Source of the DNA: Streptomyces diastatochromogenes
GTDB taxonomy: Bacteria; Actinomycetota; Actinomycetes; Streptomycetales; Streptomycetaceae
Direction of reading: 5' to 3'
DNA: 33,477 nt
Assembly: GCA_001550305.1 (NCBI GenBank)
Contig: LRTP01000570.1
Coordinates: 1-33,477, forward strand
Shown: in pieces, positions 1 through 8,827 of the stretch
Layout of the letters: every line of letters starts with the position of its first letter
Numbering within the stretch: the stretch's first letter is position 1
The notes under the pieces: generated by a model
Told to the model about the DNA's origin: nothing
Databases searched by the model: none
What the model saw: the letters and a program-made list of their open reading frames with translations, nothing else
Made by a program: the position numbers and the translations under genes

Positions 1-241
1 CGGCCGCCGCGTCGAGCAGCCGCGCCGCCGACCGGGCGCCGAGATCCTCCAGCCGGTTCCCGGGATCGCGCTCGGCGTGCCCCCGGCCGAGCAGCCCGGC
101 GAAGGCGCCGTGCGCCAGTCCGGGCACCCCGGGTTCGCTGACGTGGAGCAGCACGACCTCGGTCGCCTGCGGCGCGTGCGTGCGCACGGCGTCCACGCAG
201 GCCGGCCAGGTCCCCTCGACGAGCCAGACGACGACCCGCAT
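1..241 (-). CDS. Universal stress protein-like gene, 3' part outside window
   Basis: The first 80 residues begin MRVVVWLVEGTWPACVDAV and continue with a VVLLHVSEPG segment, a beta-alpha-beta start like the nucleotide-binding UspA fold. The C-terminal part lies beyond the left edge, so the ATP-binding glycine motif cannot be checked. ATG at 241 has GGAGG nine bases upstream; an in-frame ATG at 247 sits too close to that GGAGG. It starts about 35 bases after the stop of the transporter gene on the same strand and is probably co-transcribed with it. The fold call is moderate; the ligand and the stress role are not visible. Confidence 0.5.
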   Translation of the reverse strand, partial: MRVVVWLVEGTWPACVDAVRTHAPQATEVVLLHVSEPGVPGLAHGAFAGLLGRGHAERDPGNRLEDLGARSAARLLDAAA

Positions 242-276
242 GAGCATCAGCCTCCGGCCCTCACTTGTGCGACGGC

Positions 277-1533
277 TCAGCCCCCGATGACGTGGAGCGA
301 GAACCACAGTGCCAGTACGGCGGGAACCAGCGCCGCCGGCACGGCGATCAGACCCAGCCGGGTGAACTCCCGCAGATCGACGCCGTGGTCGTGCTCCTGC
401 ACGATACGCCGCCACAACAGGGTCGCCAGGGATCCGGCGTAGGTGAGGTTGGGGCCGATGTTGACCCCCAGGAGCACGGCGAGCACCGCGCCGGAGCCGG
501 ACGTGGCGGCCAGCGGCAGCAGCACCAGGACCGCGGGCAGGTTGTTGATGAGATTGGCCAGTACGGCGGCGAGCGCCGCGATTCCGAACAGCGCGGGCAG
601 TCCGCTGCCGTCCGGGAGGAGATGCCCGAGGGCGTCGGAGAGTCCGTTGTCGACCACGGCCCGGACGACGATGCCCAGCGCGAGCACGAACACGAGGAAG
701 GCCGGAGCGGCAGCCCTCAGCACGGTGAGCGGGGTGGCGCGCCCACGCAGCAGGGCCCGGGCGGCGAGCACCAGCGCCCCCGCCGCTGCGGACCAGGCGG
801 GGTCCACGCCCAGCGCGGAGGCGACGACGAACCCCGCCAGGGTGCAGCCCACGGTGACCAGCGCGAACAGGGGCAGCTCCGGCGGCTCCCCGGTCGTCGG
901 CTCGGGCACGGCCGCTGCCAGGTCACCGGCGAAGAAGCGCCGGAAGACCACGTACTCGCCCCCGATGGCCACCAGCCACGGCAGCACCATCAGCGCCGCG
1001 AACCGGGTGAAGCTGAGACCGCTCGCGGTGAAGGCGAGCAGATTGGTGAGGTTGGAGACCGGCAGCAGCAGCGAGGCCGTGTTCGACAGATGGGTGCAGG
1101 CGTACACGTGCGGCTTCGGGCGGGCGCCCATCCGGGCGGCGGTGGCGAACACGACCGGGGTGAGCAGCACGATGGTGGCGTCCAGGCTGAGTACCGCGGT
1201 GATGGCCGAGGCGAGCGCGAAGACCGCGGTCAGCAGGCGCCCCGGCCGCCCCGCCGCCCAGCGGGCCATCCACGCGCCGCAGGCGTGGAAGAGCCCCTCG
1301 TCGTCACAGAACTTGGCGAGTACCAGGACCGCCGCCAGGAAGCCGATCACCGGCCCGAGGTGACCCGCCTCCGCGCCCGCGTGGTCCCAGGAGATCGCGC
1401 CGGTGGCGATCACCAGCAGGGCGGCCGGGGCCGCGACGACCGCCTCGGGCCAGCCGAAGGGGCGGACCACCGCGCAGACGAGGACGGCGACGAGCAGGAC
1501 GACGGACAGGGATTCGGCGAGCGGGGTGTTCAG
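277..1533 (-). CDS. ArsB/SLC13-type membrane transporter (probable CTG start)
   Basis: A 418-residue, strongly hydrophobic protein with roughly ten membrane segments. Landmarks are GAISWDHAG near the N-terminus, LAKFCDDEGLFHACG, a TAVLSLDATIVLLTPVVF segment and HLSNTASLLLPVSNLTNLL, which are typical of the ArsB/NhaD/SLC13 ion-transporter group. Members export arsenite or move anions; the substrate cannot be told here, and no arsR or arsC gene is adjacent. GTG at 1470 would remove the first membrane helix. The reading frame continues upstream to a stop at 1573-1575 with no ATG, GTG or TTG, and CTG at 1533 has GGAGG eight bases before it, giving an N-terminus NTPLAESLSVVLLVAVLV. I therefore chose CTG. 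The gene precedes the universal-stress-like gene in the same transcription unit. Confidence 0.75.
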   Translation of the reverse strand: MNTPLAESLSVVLLVAVLVCAVVRPFGWPEAVVAAPAALLVIATGAISWDHAGAEAGHLGPVIGFLAAVLVLAKFCDDEGLFHACGAWMARWAAGRPGRLLTAVFALASAITAVLSLDATIVLLTPVVFATAARMGARPKPHVYACTHLSNTASLLLPVSNLTNLLAFTASGLSFTRFAALMVLPWLVAIGGEYVVFRRFFAGDLAAAVPEPTTGEPPELPLFALVTVGCTLAGFVVASALGVDPAWSAAAGALVLAARALLRGRATPLTVLRAAAPAFLVFVLALGIVVRAVVDNGLSDALGHLLPDGSGLPALFGIAALAAVLANLINNLPAVLVLLPLAATSGSGAVLAVLLGVNIGPNLTYAGSLATLLWRRIVQEHDHGVDLREFTRLGLIAVPAALVPAVLALWFSLHVIGG

Positions 1534-1631
1534 GGTTCGGTCCTCCGGGACACAAGTCGTGGTGCCCGACCATCACATCAGATGCCGCACTCCGACCCGC
1601 TCACCGACCCTTCGGACCTGCGTCGATGTCG

Positions 1632-4016
1632 TCAGAACTCCCCGAGGAGCGTCAGCTCCGCCCAGATCGTCTTGCCGTCGGCCGTGTGGCGGCTGCCCCA
1701 GCGCTGGGTGAGCTGGGCGACCAGCAGCAGCCCGCGCCCGCCCTCGTCATAGGTCTTGGCCCGGCGCAGATGCGGCGCGGTGTGGCTGCTGTCGGAGACC
1801 TCGAAGATCAGGGTCTCGGCGTCGTGGATGAGCCGCAGCCGGATGGGCGGCTCGCCGTAGCGGATCGCGTTGGTGACCAGCTCGCTCACCACGAGCTCGG
1901 CCGTGAACGTCGCGGCGCTCAGCTCCCAGGCGGCGAGCTGCTCGACGACCTGCTTGCGGATCGGCGCGACCAACGCGGGGTCGGCGGGAATGTCCCAGGT
2001 CGCCACCTGGGCGGGCGCGAGCCCGTGGGTCCGGGCGAGCAGCAGCGCCACGTCGTCCTGGGCGCCGCCCATCGGAAGCAGGGTCCGCAGGATGTCGTGG
2101 CAGGCACCTTCCAGGGAGTCCGCGGACTCCGCAAGCGCATGGCACAGCAGCTCGTGGTTGGCCTCGACGTCCCGCTCGCGGTTCTCGATCAGGCCGTCGG
2201 TGAACAGCGCGAGCACCGTGCCCTCGGGAAGGGCGAGCTCGACGGACTCGAAGGGCAGTCCGCCCAGTCCCAGCGGCGGACCGGCCGGCAGCTCGATCTT
2301 CCGGGGCGGGCCGCCGGGCGGGAGCATGACCGGCGGGGGATGTCCGGCCCGGGCGAGGGCGCAGCGCCGTGAGACCGGGTCGTAGACCGCGTACAGGCAG
2401 GTCGCGCCGACCTCGCCGGTGGTGCCCTCCGCGCCGGCCTCCGTGGAGAGCCGTACGACGAGGTCGTCGAGGTGGGTGAGCAGTTCGTCGGGGGCGAGGT
2501 CGATGTCGGCGAGCGTACGGACGGCGGTGCGCAGCCGGCCCATGGTGGCGGAGGCCGCGATGCCGTGGCCGACGACGTCTCCGACGACCATGGCGACCCG
2601 CATCCCGGACAGCGGGATCACGTCGAACCAGTCGCCGCCCACTCCGGCCCGTGCGGCGGGCAGATAGCGGGAGGCCGCCTCCACGGCGGCCGTCCGGGGC
2701 AGTGACTGGGGGAGCAGACTGCGCTGGAGGGCGAGGGCGGTCTCCCGTTCCCGGGAGAAGCGCCGGGCGTTGTCGATGCAGACGCCGGCCCTGGCCGTCA
2801 CCTCCTCGGCCAGCAGTATGTCGTCGGGGGTGAACGGATCGGGGCGCCGGAACCGGGTGAGGACGGCCACCCCGAGGGTCTGGCCCCGCGCCTTGATCGG
2901 CACCGACATGCTGGTGTGCAGGCCGTACTCGGCGATGCGGGCGCCGCGTACCTCGTCCCAGGAGAGCCACTCCGCCAGTGTGGCGGTGTCGTCGGGGGCG
3001 ACGATGGTCCGGGAGGCCGTGAGGGAGTCCGCCTGCGGTGAGTGGACGGGGTAGACATCGACCTGGCCGGGTTTGACGACCGCCTCCGGGCAGCCCGGGT
3101 TCACCGACTGGTGGGCGGCGCGGCGCAGCCTGATCGGCAGGGTCGGCGGCTCGGGGTGGGGTTCGCCCCCGTGCTCCGGCGGGTCCAGCAGATCGACGCT
3201 GACGAAGTCGCCGAGCGCGGGCACACAGACGTCGGCGAGCTCCTGGGCCGTTCGGGTGACGTCGAGAGTGGTGCCGATGCGCATGCTGGCCTCGTTGACG
3301 AGCTGCAGCCGCTCCCGGGCGTTGTACTGCTCGGTGAAGTCGTGCGCGGCCAGGCACACTCCCCGTACCTGGCCTTCGGCGTCGGTGAGCGGGGCCATCC
3401 GGGCGAGCCAGGCGTGCGCGTGGTACTCGCCGCCGGTCTGCATGAACGTCTCCACGTCACGACCGGTTCCGGTGGCGAGGACCTCGTGCAGCTGTGCCTC
3501 GAGGGCTTCGCTCTCCTCCTTGCCGCCGATCTCGGAGAACCTCAGGCCCTGGATGCGGGACTCGGGAAGGCCGATCACGTCGGCCATCGCGTCGTTCACC
3601 CCGAAGAGGCGCAGTCGGTCGTCGTAGACCGCCATCGGGCACGGGGACTGCGCCAGCACCGCCGTCGTCAGCGGGTCGTCCGGTGAGCGCGGGCCGCGGG
3701 CCTCCAGCGGGGTGACCACCAGCCAGGTGGCCGGGCCGCCGTCCTGCGGCTTCCTGCGGTGGGCGAGCAGCCACACGGAGACGGTGTGCCCGTCGCGGTG
3801 GCGCAGATCGAGGCTGCCGTTCCAGCGGTTACCGGTCGGTTCGGCCGGTACGGGTGTGTCCGTGGCCAGCAGATCGGCGGCGGGGCGCCCCTCGACCTCC
3901 TCCGGGGCATGACCCAGTAGACGGCGGGCCCCTTCGCTCCATCGGAGCAGGGTGCCGTTCCCGTCGATGACCGCCCGTGCTGTGGCGGCCTCGTCGAGCG
4001 GGTGGACCGGGCTCAT
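1632..4016 (-). CDS. PAS-PAS-GAF-SpoIIE phosphatase with C-terminal HATPase
   Basis: A cytosolic multidomain regulator of about 794 residues. In order: a PAS domain (about 10-105), a second PAS domain (about 120-235, ending in a PAC-like VRGVCLAAHDFTEQY), a GAF domain (about 235-400), a PP2C/SpoIIE serine phosphatase (about 415-640) and an anti-sigma-type histidine-kinase-like ATPase (about 650-785). The phosphatase metal motifs are intact: GVGGDWFDVI, GDVVGHG, FTDGLIE and AQDDVALLL. The ATPase keeps its N box (ELVTNAIRYG) and a GRGLLLV glycine box. Such proteins usually dephosphorylate anti-anti-sigma factors and may phosphorylate or bind partners through the ATPase domain, linking a sensed signal to sigma-factor release. 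ATG at 4016 has GGAG eight bases upstream; GTG at 4061 in the same frame would add 15 residues with a poorer ribosome site. No STAS partner gene is nearby. Confidence 0.88.
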   Translation of the reverse strand: MSPVHPLDEAATARAVIDGNGTLLRWSEGARRLLGHAPEEVEGRPAADLLATDTPVPAEPTGNRWNGSLDLRHRDGHTVSVWLLAHRRKPQDGGPATWLVVTPLEARGPRSPDDPLTTAVLAQSPCPMAVYDDRLRLFGVNDAMADVIGLPESRIQGLRFSEIGGKEESEALEAQLHEVLATGTGRDVETFMQTGGEYHAHAWLARMAPLTDAEGQVRGVCLAAHDFTEQYNARERLQLVNEASMRIGTTLDVTRTAQELADVCVPALGDFVSVDLLDPPEHGGEPHPEPPTLPIRLRRAAHQSVNPGCPEAVVKPGQVDVYPVHSPQADSLTASRTIVAPDDTATLAEWLSWDEVRGARIAEYGLHTSMSVPIKARGQTLGVAVLTRFRRPDPFTPDDILLAEEVTARAGVCIDNARRFSRERETALALQRSLLPQSLPRTAAVEAASRYLPAARAGVGGDWFDVIPLSGMRVAMVVGDVVGHGIAASATMGRLRTAVRTLADIDLAPDELLTHLDDLVVRLSTEAGAEGTTGEVGATCLYAVYDPVSRRCALARAGHPPPVMLPPGGPPRKIELPAGPPLGLGGLPFESVELALPEGTVLALFTDGLIENRERDVEANHELLCHALAESADSLEGACHDILRTLLPMGGAQDDVALLLARTHGLAPAQVATWDIPADPALVAPIRKQVVEQLAAWELSAATFTAELVVSELVTNAIRYGEPPIRLRLIHDAETLIFEVSDSSHTAPHLRRAKTYDEGGRGLLLVAQLTQRWGSRHTADGKTIWAELTLLGEF

Positions 4017-4182
4017 CGTCGCCACTCCATTGCGGACACTCACAGTGAACAGGCGCGTCACTCGGGTTCCAGCCTAGTGCGTACGCGCGTTCCGCACCCG
4101 GCACACGGGTGGCACCAGGGGTACATCGGTACGACTTGTTCCGGCCGATGTGATGCGCGAGGCGGAAGTGGGTGCCGCACCC

Positions 4183-4213
4183 TTGACGGGGCCGTGTGTC
4201 ACCCCGTCAGAAT
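4183..4213 (+). promoter_or_regulatory. Predicted promoter with 8-bp inverted repeat upstream of GH2 gene
   Basis: TTGACG (4183-4188) is followed after 19 bases by CAGAAT (4208-4213), a slightly long-spaced housekeeping-type promoter. A perfect inverted repeat, TGACGGGG-N10-CCCCGTCA (4184-4209), covers the -35 and reaches the -10, so it looks like an operator, or alternatively a hairpin. A weaker TCAC-N8-GTGA pair follows at 4222-4237. The hydrolase start codon is at 4271. Confidence 0.4.
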
Positions 4214-4270
4214 CTGTTTGTTCACGATCAGTTGTGATGACTTATGGGCCCTTGAGTAGGGAGAGCCGCC

Positions 4271-7200
4271 ATGTCGGTCACTCGAAGATCGGTATTGATC
4301 GCAGGAACCGCCGCACCCGCGGCCGGATCGCTCCTGGGCGCCGCCGACGCCTGGGCCGACTCGCCGGGGCGTGCCGCGGGCCGCCGCCTGGTCGAGCTGC
4401 GCGACGGCTGGCGCTTCGCGCTGGTCAACCCGGGTGGGATCAGCGACCCCACCGGCGCGTACGAGGGTGCCGCGCAGCCCGGCTACGACGACTCGGCCTG
4501 GCGGGAAGTCTCCGTTCCGCACGACTGGAGCATCGAACAGACCCCCACCACGGAACACGGCACCACCAGTGGCACCGGCTTCTTCCCGGGCGGCCTCGGC
4601 TGGTACCGCACCACCTTCACGCTGCCGCCCGCCCTCGCCGGCCGCCGGATCTCCGTGGAGTTCGACGGCGTCTACATGGACTCGCACGTCTACTGCAACG
4701 GCGAGGAGGTCGGCCGCCACCCCTACGGGTACACGGGGTTCGCCCTCGACCTCACCGGTCTGCTGCACACGGACGGCACCACCGAGAACGTCATCGCGGT
4801 GAAGGTCCAGAACCAACTGCCCAGCAGCCGCTGGTACTCGGGCAGTGGCATCTACCGCGAGGCCCGGCTCGTGGTCACCGAACCCGTGCACGTCCAGCGC
4901 TGGGGCACGTATGTCACCACGCCGGACATCACGGCGGAACGGGCGGTCGTACGGGTGCGGACGACCGTCGTCAACGAGTCCGGTGCCGCCGCCGAGGTCC
5001 AGGTGATCTCGCGGATCGTCGACCCCGACGGCCGTACGGCGGCCCGTACGTCCACCAGGGTCGCGGTCGCCGACCGCGCGGACGAGACCCATGAACTCAC
5101 CGTCGCCAAGCCCCGGTTGTGGGACTTCGCGACCCCGGATCACCGCTACACCCTGGAGACCGAACTGCGGGTCGGCGACGCGAGGGTCGACACCTGCCGC
5201 ACCCCCTTCGGCATCCGCACCTTCCGCTTCGACCCGGACGAGGGCTTCCACCTCAACGGCGTCCACGCCAAGATCAAGGGCGTCGACCTGCACCACGACC
5301 AGGGCGCGCTGGGCGCCGCGATCAGCGTGGACGCCGTACGCCGCCAGATGACGATCATGAAGTCGATGGGCGTCAACGCCTTCCGCACCTCGCACAACCC
5401 GCCCTCGCCGCAGATGATCCAGGTCTGCGAGGAACTGGGCATCGTGATGATGGTGGAGGCGTTCGACTGCTGGCGGACCGGCAAGACGAGGTACGACTAC
5501 GGCCGGTTCTTCGACGAGTGGTGCGAGCGGGACGCCACCGAGATGGTCCTCGCGGCCCGCAACTCGCCCGCCGTGGTCCTGTGGTCCATCGGCAACGAGA
5601 TCCCCGACTCCACCTCCACCCCGGGCCTCGCGATGGCGGACCGGATCATCGCCGCGATCAAGGCGGCGGACGACACCAGGCCGCTGGTCATCGGCTCGGA
5701 CAAATACCGCCGCGTGCCCACGAAGGGCTCCGCTGCCGACCTCATGCTCGCCAAGCTGGACGGGCTCGGTCTGAACTACAACACCGCCCAGTCGGTGGAC
5801 GCCCTGCACGCCGCCTATCCGCACCTCTTCCTCTTCGAGTCGGAGTCGTCGTCCGAGACCTCGACCCGCTCCACCTATCAGGAGCCGCAGCACCTCAACA
5901 CCGGCGAGAACCACACCCCGGGCCGGCGCGCGGTCTCCTCGTACGACAACAACCTCGCGTCCTGGACGATGAGCGGCGAGTACGGGCACAAGAAGGACCG
6001 GGACCGCAAGTGGTTCGCGGGGGAGTTCCTGTGGTCGGGCATCGACTACATCGGGGAGCCCACGCCGTACGACGTGTTCCCGGTGAAGGCGTCCTTCTTC
6101 GGCGCGGTCGACACCGCGGGCTTCCCCAAGGACATGTACCACCTGTTCAGAAGCCAGTGGGTGAGCGAGCCCATGGTCCATCTGGTGCCCATGACCTGGA
6201 ACCACGAGGCCGGCGACACGGTCGAGGTCTGGGCGTACGCGAACGTCGACACCGTGGAGCTCTTCCTCAACGGGAAGTCCCTCGGCACACGGAGGTTCGA
6301 CACCAAGACGACCACCGACGGCCGTACCTATCTCGAGACCACCGAGGCGACCGGCGACGACAAGACCTTCACCTCGGGCCCCTACCCGGGCAGTTACACC
6401 AGCCCGAACGGCAGCGCGGGCAAGCTCCACCTCACCTGGGAAGTGCCCTACGCGCCGGGCGAGTTGAAGGCGGTGGCCCGCCGCGACGGCCGTACGGTCG
6501 CCACGGACGTCCTGCGCACCGCCGGGGCGCCGCACGCGATACGCCTCACACCGGACCGTACGTCGCTCGCCGCCGACGGCCGTTCCCTGCTCTTCGTGAC
6601 GGCCGAGGTCGTCGACGCCCGTGGTGTGGTCGTGCCCGACGCGGAGCACCTGATCGCCTTCGACACCGACGGCGGCTCGCTCGCCGGGCTGGACAACGGC
6701 AGGGAGGAGAGCGCCGAGCGCTATCAGGCGAGCACCCGAACGGCCTTCCACGGCAAGGCACTGGCGATCGTACGATCCGGCACGCGGCCGGGCTCGCTGA
6801 AGGTGACGGCACGCTCCGAGGGAGTGCGGGGTGCCACCCTCACCGTACGCACCACCCCGGCACGCGCGAAGGCGACCACCCCGCCCGCGGTCTTCCGGCC
6901 GGACCCGGGTCCCGGCGCCCCGAACGACCCGCTCGCGGACGCCAGTTACTCCGGCCGCCCGGACACCCTGCCCGCCGCCATGCTCGACGGCGACGCGGCG
7001 ACGGGGTGGTCCAACGCCTTCTACAAGTCGGCGACGGCCCTGCTGCCCGCCTTCAGCGGGTCCCGCCCCGAGGACTGGGTCTCGGTCACCTGGGCCCGCC
7101 CCCGCGCGGTCGACCGCGTCGAGGTCTCCTTCACCGTCGACGCGACGCACACCCTGCCCGCGTCGGTCGAGGTCGCGGTGTGGGACGGAAAGCGGTACGT

Positions 7201-7369
7201 GCCGGTGAAGGGAACGGCCGTCGACTGGGCCACCGCGTCCGACACACCGACCGTGATCACCTTCGACGGGGTGCGCGGCTCACGGCTGCGGCTCCTCATG
7301 GCGAGCGGGCACCCCGGCGCCGTCGAGGGCGGGCTGCGGATCAGCCGTCTGGAGGTCCCGGTGGTCTGA
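4271..7369 (+). CDS. Secreted glycoside hydrolase family 2 (beta-galactosidase-like)
   Basis: A 1032-residue exported enzyme that probably removes beta-linked terminal sugars (galactose or a related sugar) from oligosaccharides. It begins MSVTRRSVLIAGTAAPAAG, a twin-arginine signal ending near ADAWA. Domains: sugar-binding jelly roll (about 35-190, with VSVPHDWSIE and GGLGWYR), immunoglobulin-like domain (about 200-310), TIM barrel (about 320-610), DUF4982-like domain (about 625-730), a further beta domain (about 750-860) and a C-terminal F5/8 type C (CBM32-like) domain (about 890-1030). Catalytic residues by family pattern are acid/base Glu443 in WSIGNE and probable nucleophile Glu525 in FESES. 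GGGAG precedes ATG at 4271. The 3' end overlaps the cytochrome b gene by 90 bp, tail to tail. Exact specificity is not readable; beta-glucuronidase or another GH2 activity is possible. Confidence 0.88.
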   Translation: MSVTRRSVLIAGTAAPAAGSLLGAADAWADSPGRAAGRRLVELRDGWRFALVNPGGISDPTGAYEGAAQPGYDDSAWREVSVPHDWSIEQTPTTEHGTTSGTGFFPGGLGWYRTTFTLPPALAGRRISVEFDGVYMDSHVYCNGEEVGRHPYGYTGFALDLTGLLHTDGTTENVIAVKVQNQLPSSRWYSGSGIYREARLVVTEPVHVQRWGTYVTTPDITAERAVVRVRTTVVNESGAAAEVQVISRIVDPDGRTAARTSTRVAVADRADETHELTVAKPRLWDFATPDHRYTLETELRVGDARVDTCRTPFGIRTFRFDPDEGFHLNGVHAKIKGVDLHHDQGALGAAISVDAVRRQMTIMKSMGVNAFRTSHNPPSPQMIQVCEELGIVMMVEAFDCWRTGKTRYDYGRFFDEWCERDATEMVLAARNSPAVVLWSIGNEIPDSTSTPGLAMADRIIAAIKAADDTRPLVIGSDKYRRVPTKGSAADLMLAKLDGLGLNYNTAQSVDALHAAYPHLFLFESESSSETSTRSTYQEPQHLNTGENHTPGRRAVSSYDNNLASWTMSGEYGHKKDRDRKWFAGEFLWSGIDYIGEPTPYDVFPVKASFFGAVDTAGFPKDMYHLFRSQWVSEPMVHLVPMTWNHEAGDTVEVWAYANVDTVELFLNGKSLGTRRFDTKTTTDGRTYLETTEATGDDKTFTSGPYPGSYTSPNGSAGKLHLTWEVPYAPGELKAVARRDGRTVATDVLRTAGAPHAIRLTPDRTSLAADGRSLLFVTAEVVDARGVVVPDAEHLIAFDTDGGSLAGLDNGREESAERYQASTRTAFHGKALAIVRSGTRPGSLKVTARSEGVRGATLTVRTTPARAKATTPPAVFRPDPGPGAPNDPLADASYSGRPDTLPAAMLDGDAATGWSNAFYKSATALLPAFSGSRPEDWVSVTWARPRAVDRVEVSFTVDATHTLPASVEVAVWDGKRYVPVKGTAVDWATASDTPTVITFDGVRGSRLRLLMASGHPGAVEGGLRISRLEVPVV

Positions 7370-8827
7370 CCGGTCCCGGTACTCGTGCTCGGTCAGCGTG
7401 TGGAGTTCGGCCGGGCCGAGCGGGCGGTGCACCTCGACGTACTCGCCGTGCGGCAGGCGTTTGACGACGCCGGTCGCACGGCCGTGCGCCACCAGTTCCC
7501 GGTCCCGCAACTGCAACCCCAGGCAGATGCGCCGGGTGACCACGAAGACGACGACCGGGACGACGAACAGGGAGATCCGCACCGCCCAGGTGACGGTGTT
7601 GATCGACAGATGGAAGCGCGTCGCCACGATGTCGTTGCCGCCACCCGCGAGCAGGATCAGATAGAGGCTGATCCAGGCCGCTCCGATCGACGTACGGACC
7701 GGCCGGTTGCGCGGCCGGTCGAGGAGATGGTGCTCGCGCCGGTCTCCCGTGACCCACGACTCGATGAACGGGTACACGCCGATGGCGACCAGAAGCAGCG
7801 GGAAGACGACGATGGGGATCAGCACACCGAGCACGAGCGTGTGCCCGGCCACGCTGATCTCCCAGCCCGGCATGACGCGCACCAGACCCTCGGCGAAGCC
7901 CAGGTACCAGTCCGGCTGGGCGCCCGTCGACACCTGGTCGGCGCGGTAGGGGCCGTACGACCAGACCGGGTTGATGGTCGCGACCGCCGAGATCAGCGCG
8001 AGGACACCGAACACCAGGAAGAAGAAGCCGCCCGCCTTCGCCAGGTAGACCGGCAGGAACGGGGTGCCCACGACGTTGCGTTCGGTCTTCCCCGGGCCCG
8101 CGAACTGGGTGTGCTTGTGGTACACGACGAGGATCAGATGGGCGACGACGAGCGCCGCCATGATCCCCGGTATCAGCAGGATGTGCAGGGAGTAGAAGCG
8201 GGCCACGATGTCATGGCCGGGGAACTCCCCGCCGAACAGGAAGAACGACAGATACGTGCCGACCACCGGCACCGACAGGATCGCCCCGTCCACGAACCTC
8301 AGCCCCGTCCCGGACAGCAGGTCGTCCGGCAGCGAGTAGCCGAAGAGGCCCTCGAACAGACCGAGGAGCAGCAGGGTCCAGCCGAACACCCAGTTCACCT
8401 CGCGGGGCCTGCGGAACGAGCCCGTGAAGAAGTGCCGCATCATGTGCGTCAGCATCGCGGCGAGGAAGACCAGCGCGGCCCAGTGGTGCAGCTGCCGCAC
8501 CAGCAGTCCGCCGCGCACGTCGAAGCTGATGTGGAGCGTCGAGGCGTACGCCTCCGACATCCGGATGCCGTTCAGGGGGAGGTAACCGCCGTGGTACGTC
8601 ACCTCGTTCATGGAGGGGTGGAAGAACAGGGTCAGGTACACCCCGGTGAGGATCAGCACGACGAAGCTGTACAGGCAGATCTCGCCGAGGAGGAAGGACC
8701 AGTGGTCCGGGAAGACCTTGCGCAGATAGCGCCTGCCGAGGGCGTACACACCGAGCCGGCCGTCGAACCAGTCGGCGACCCGTTCGCCGGAGGACGCCTT
8801 CGCGGGCCGGTGGTCCGTGGCGGTCAT
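7280..8827 (-). CDS. QcrB-like cytochrome b subunit (orphan)
   Basis: A 515-residue diheme cytochrome b of the bc1/b6f type, an integral membrane electron carrier that oxidises menaquinol. Haem ligand pairs are His114/His128 (13 residues between) and His215/His230 (14 between, as in cytochrome b6 and actinobacterial QcrB). The quinol-site motif is PDWY at 305-308. The ATG at 8827 overlaps the stop of the upstream sigma gene in an ATGA, so translation is probably coupled. No Rieske (qcrA) or cytochrome c (qcrC) gene is present, unlike the main respiratory operon, so this is likely a second, regulated paralogue. The last 30 residues, after LTEHEYRDRSDHRD, are encoded in DNA that also encodes the end of the GH2 gene. 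Confidence 0.88.
   Translation of the reverse strand: MTATDHRPAKASSGERVADWFDGRLGVYALGRRYLRKVFPDHWSFLLGEICLYSFVVLILTGVYLTLFFHPSMNEVTYHGGYLPLNGIRMSEAYASTLHISFDVRGGLLVRQLHHWAALVFLAAMLTHMMRHFFTGSFRRPREVNWVFGWTLLLLGLFEGLFGYSLPDDLLSGTGLRFVDGAILSVPVVGTYLSFFLFGGEFPGHDIVARFYSLHILLIPGIMAALVVAHLILVVYHKHTQFAGPGKTERNVVGTPFLPVYLAKAGGFFFLVFGVLALISAVATINPVWSYGPYRADQVSTGAQPDWYLGFAEGLVRVMPGWEISVAGHTLVLGVLIPIVVFPLLLVAIGVYPFIESWVTGDRREHHLLDRPRNRPVRTSIGAAWISLYLILLAGGGNDIVATRFHLSINTVTWAVRISLFVVPVVVFVVTRRICLGLQLRDRELVAHGRATGVVKRLPHGEYVEVHRPLGPAELHTLTEHEYRDRSDHRDLQTADPQPALDGAGVPARHEEPQP

Noticed and set aside
277..1533. Arsenic-resistance operon
   Set aside because: The ArsR gene at 12681 is far away, lacks metal cysteines, and no arsC-like gene is present near the transporter.
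265..1752. Long plus-strand open frame opposite the transporter
   Set aside because: Rich in Gln/Arg/Gly/Glu/His without family motifs, and it covers the antisense of a clear membrane protein; a usual shadow frame in high-GC DNA.
4199..7150. 983-codon minus-strand frame antisense to GH2
   Set aside because: Composition typical of a shadow of GC-biased codons and no recognisable domain.
5119..7464. 781-codon plus-strand frame inside the GH2 gene
   Set aside because: It is the shifted frame of the hydrolase gene, with an Arg/Pro/Gly/Ala composition and no motifs.
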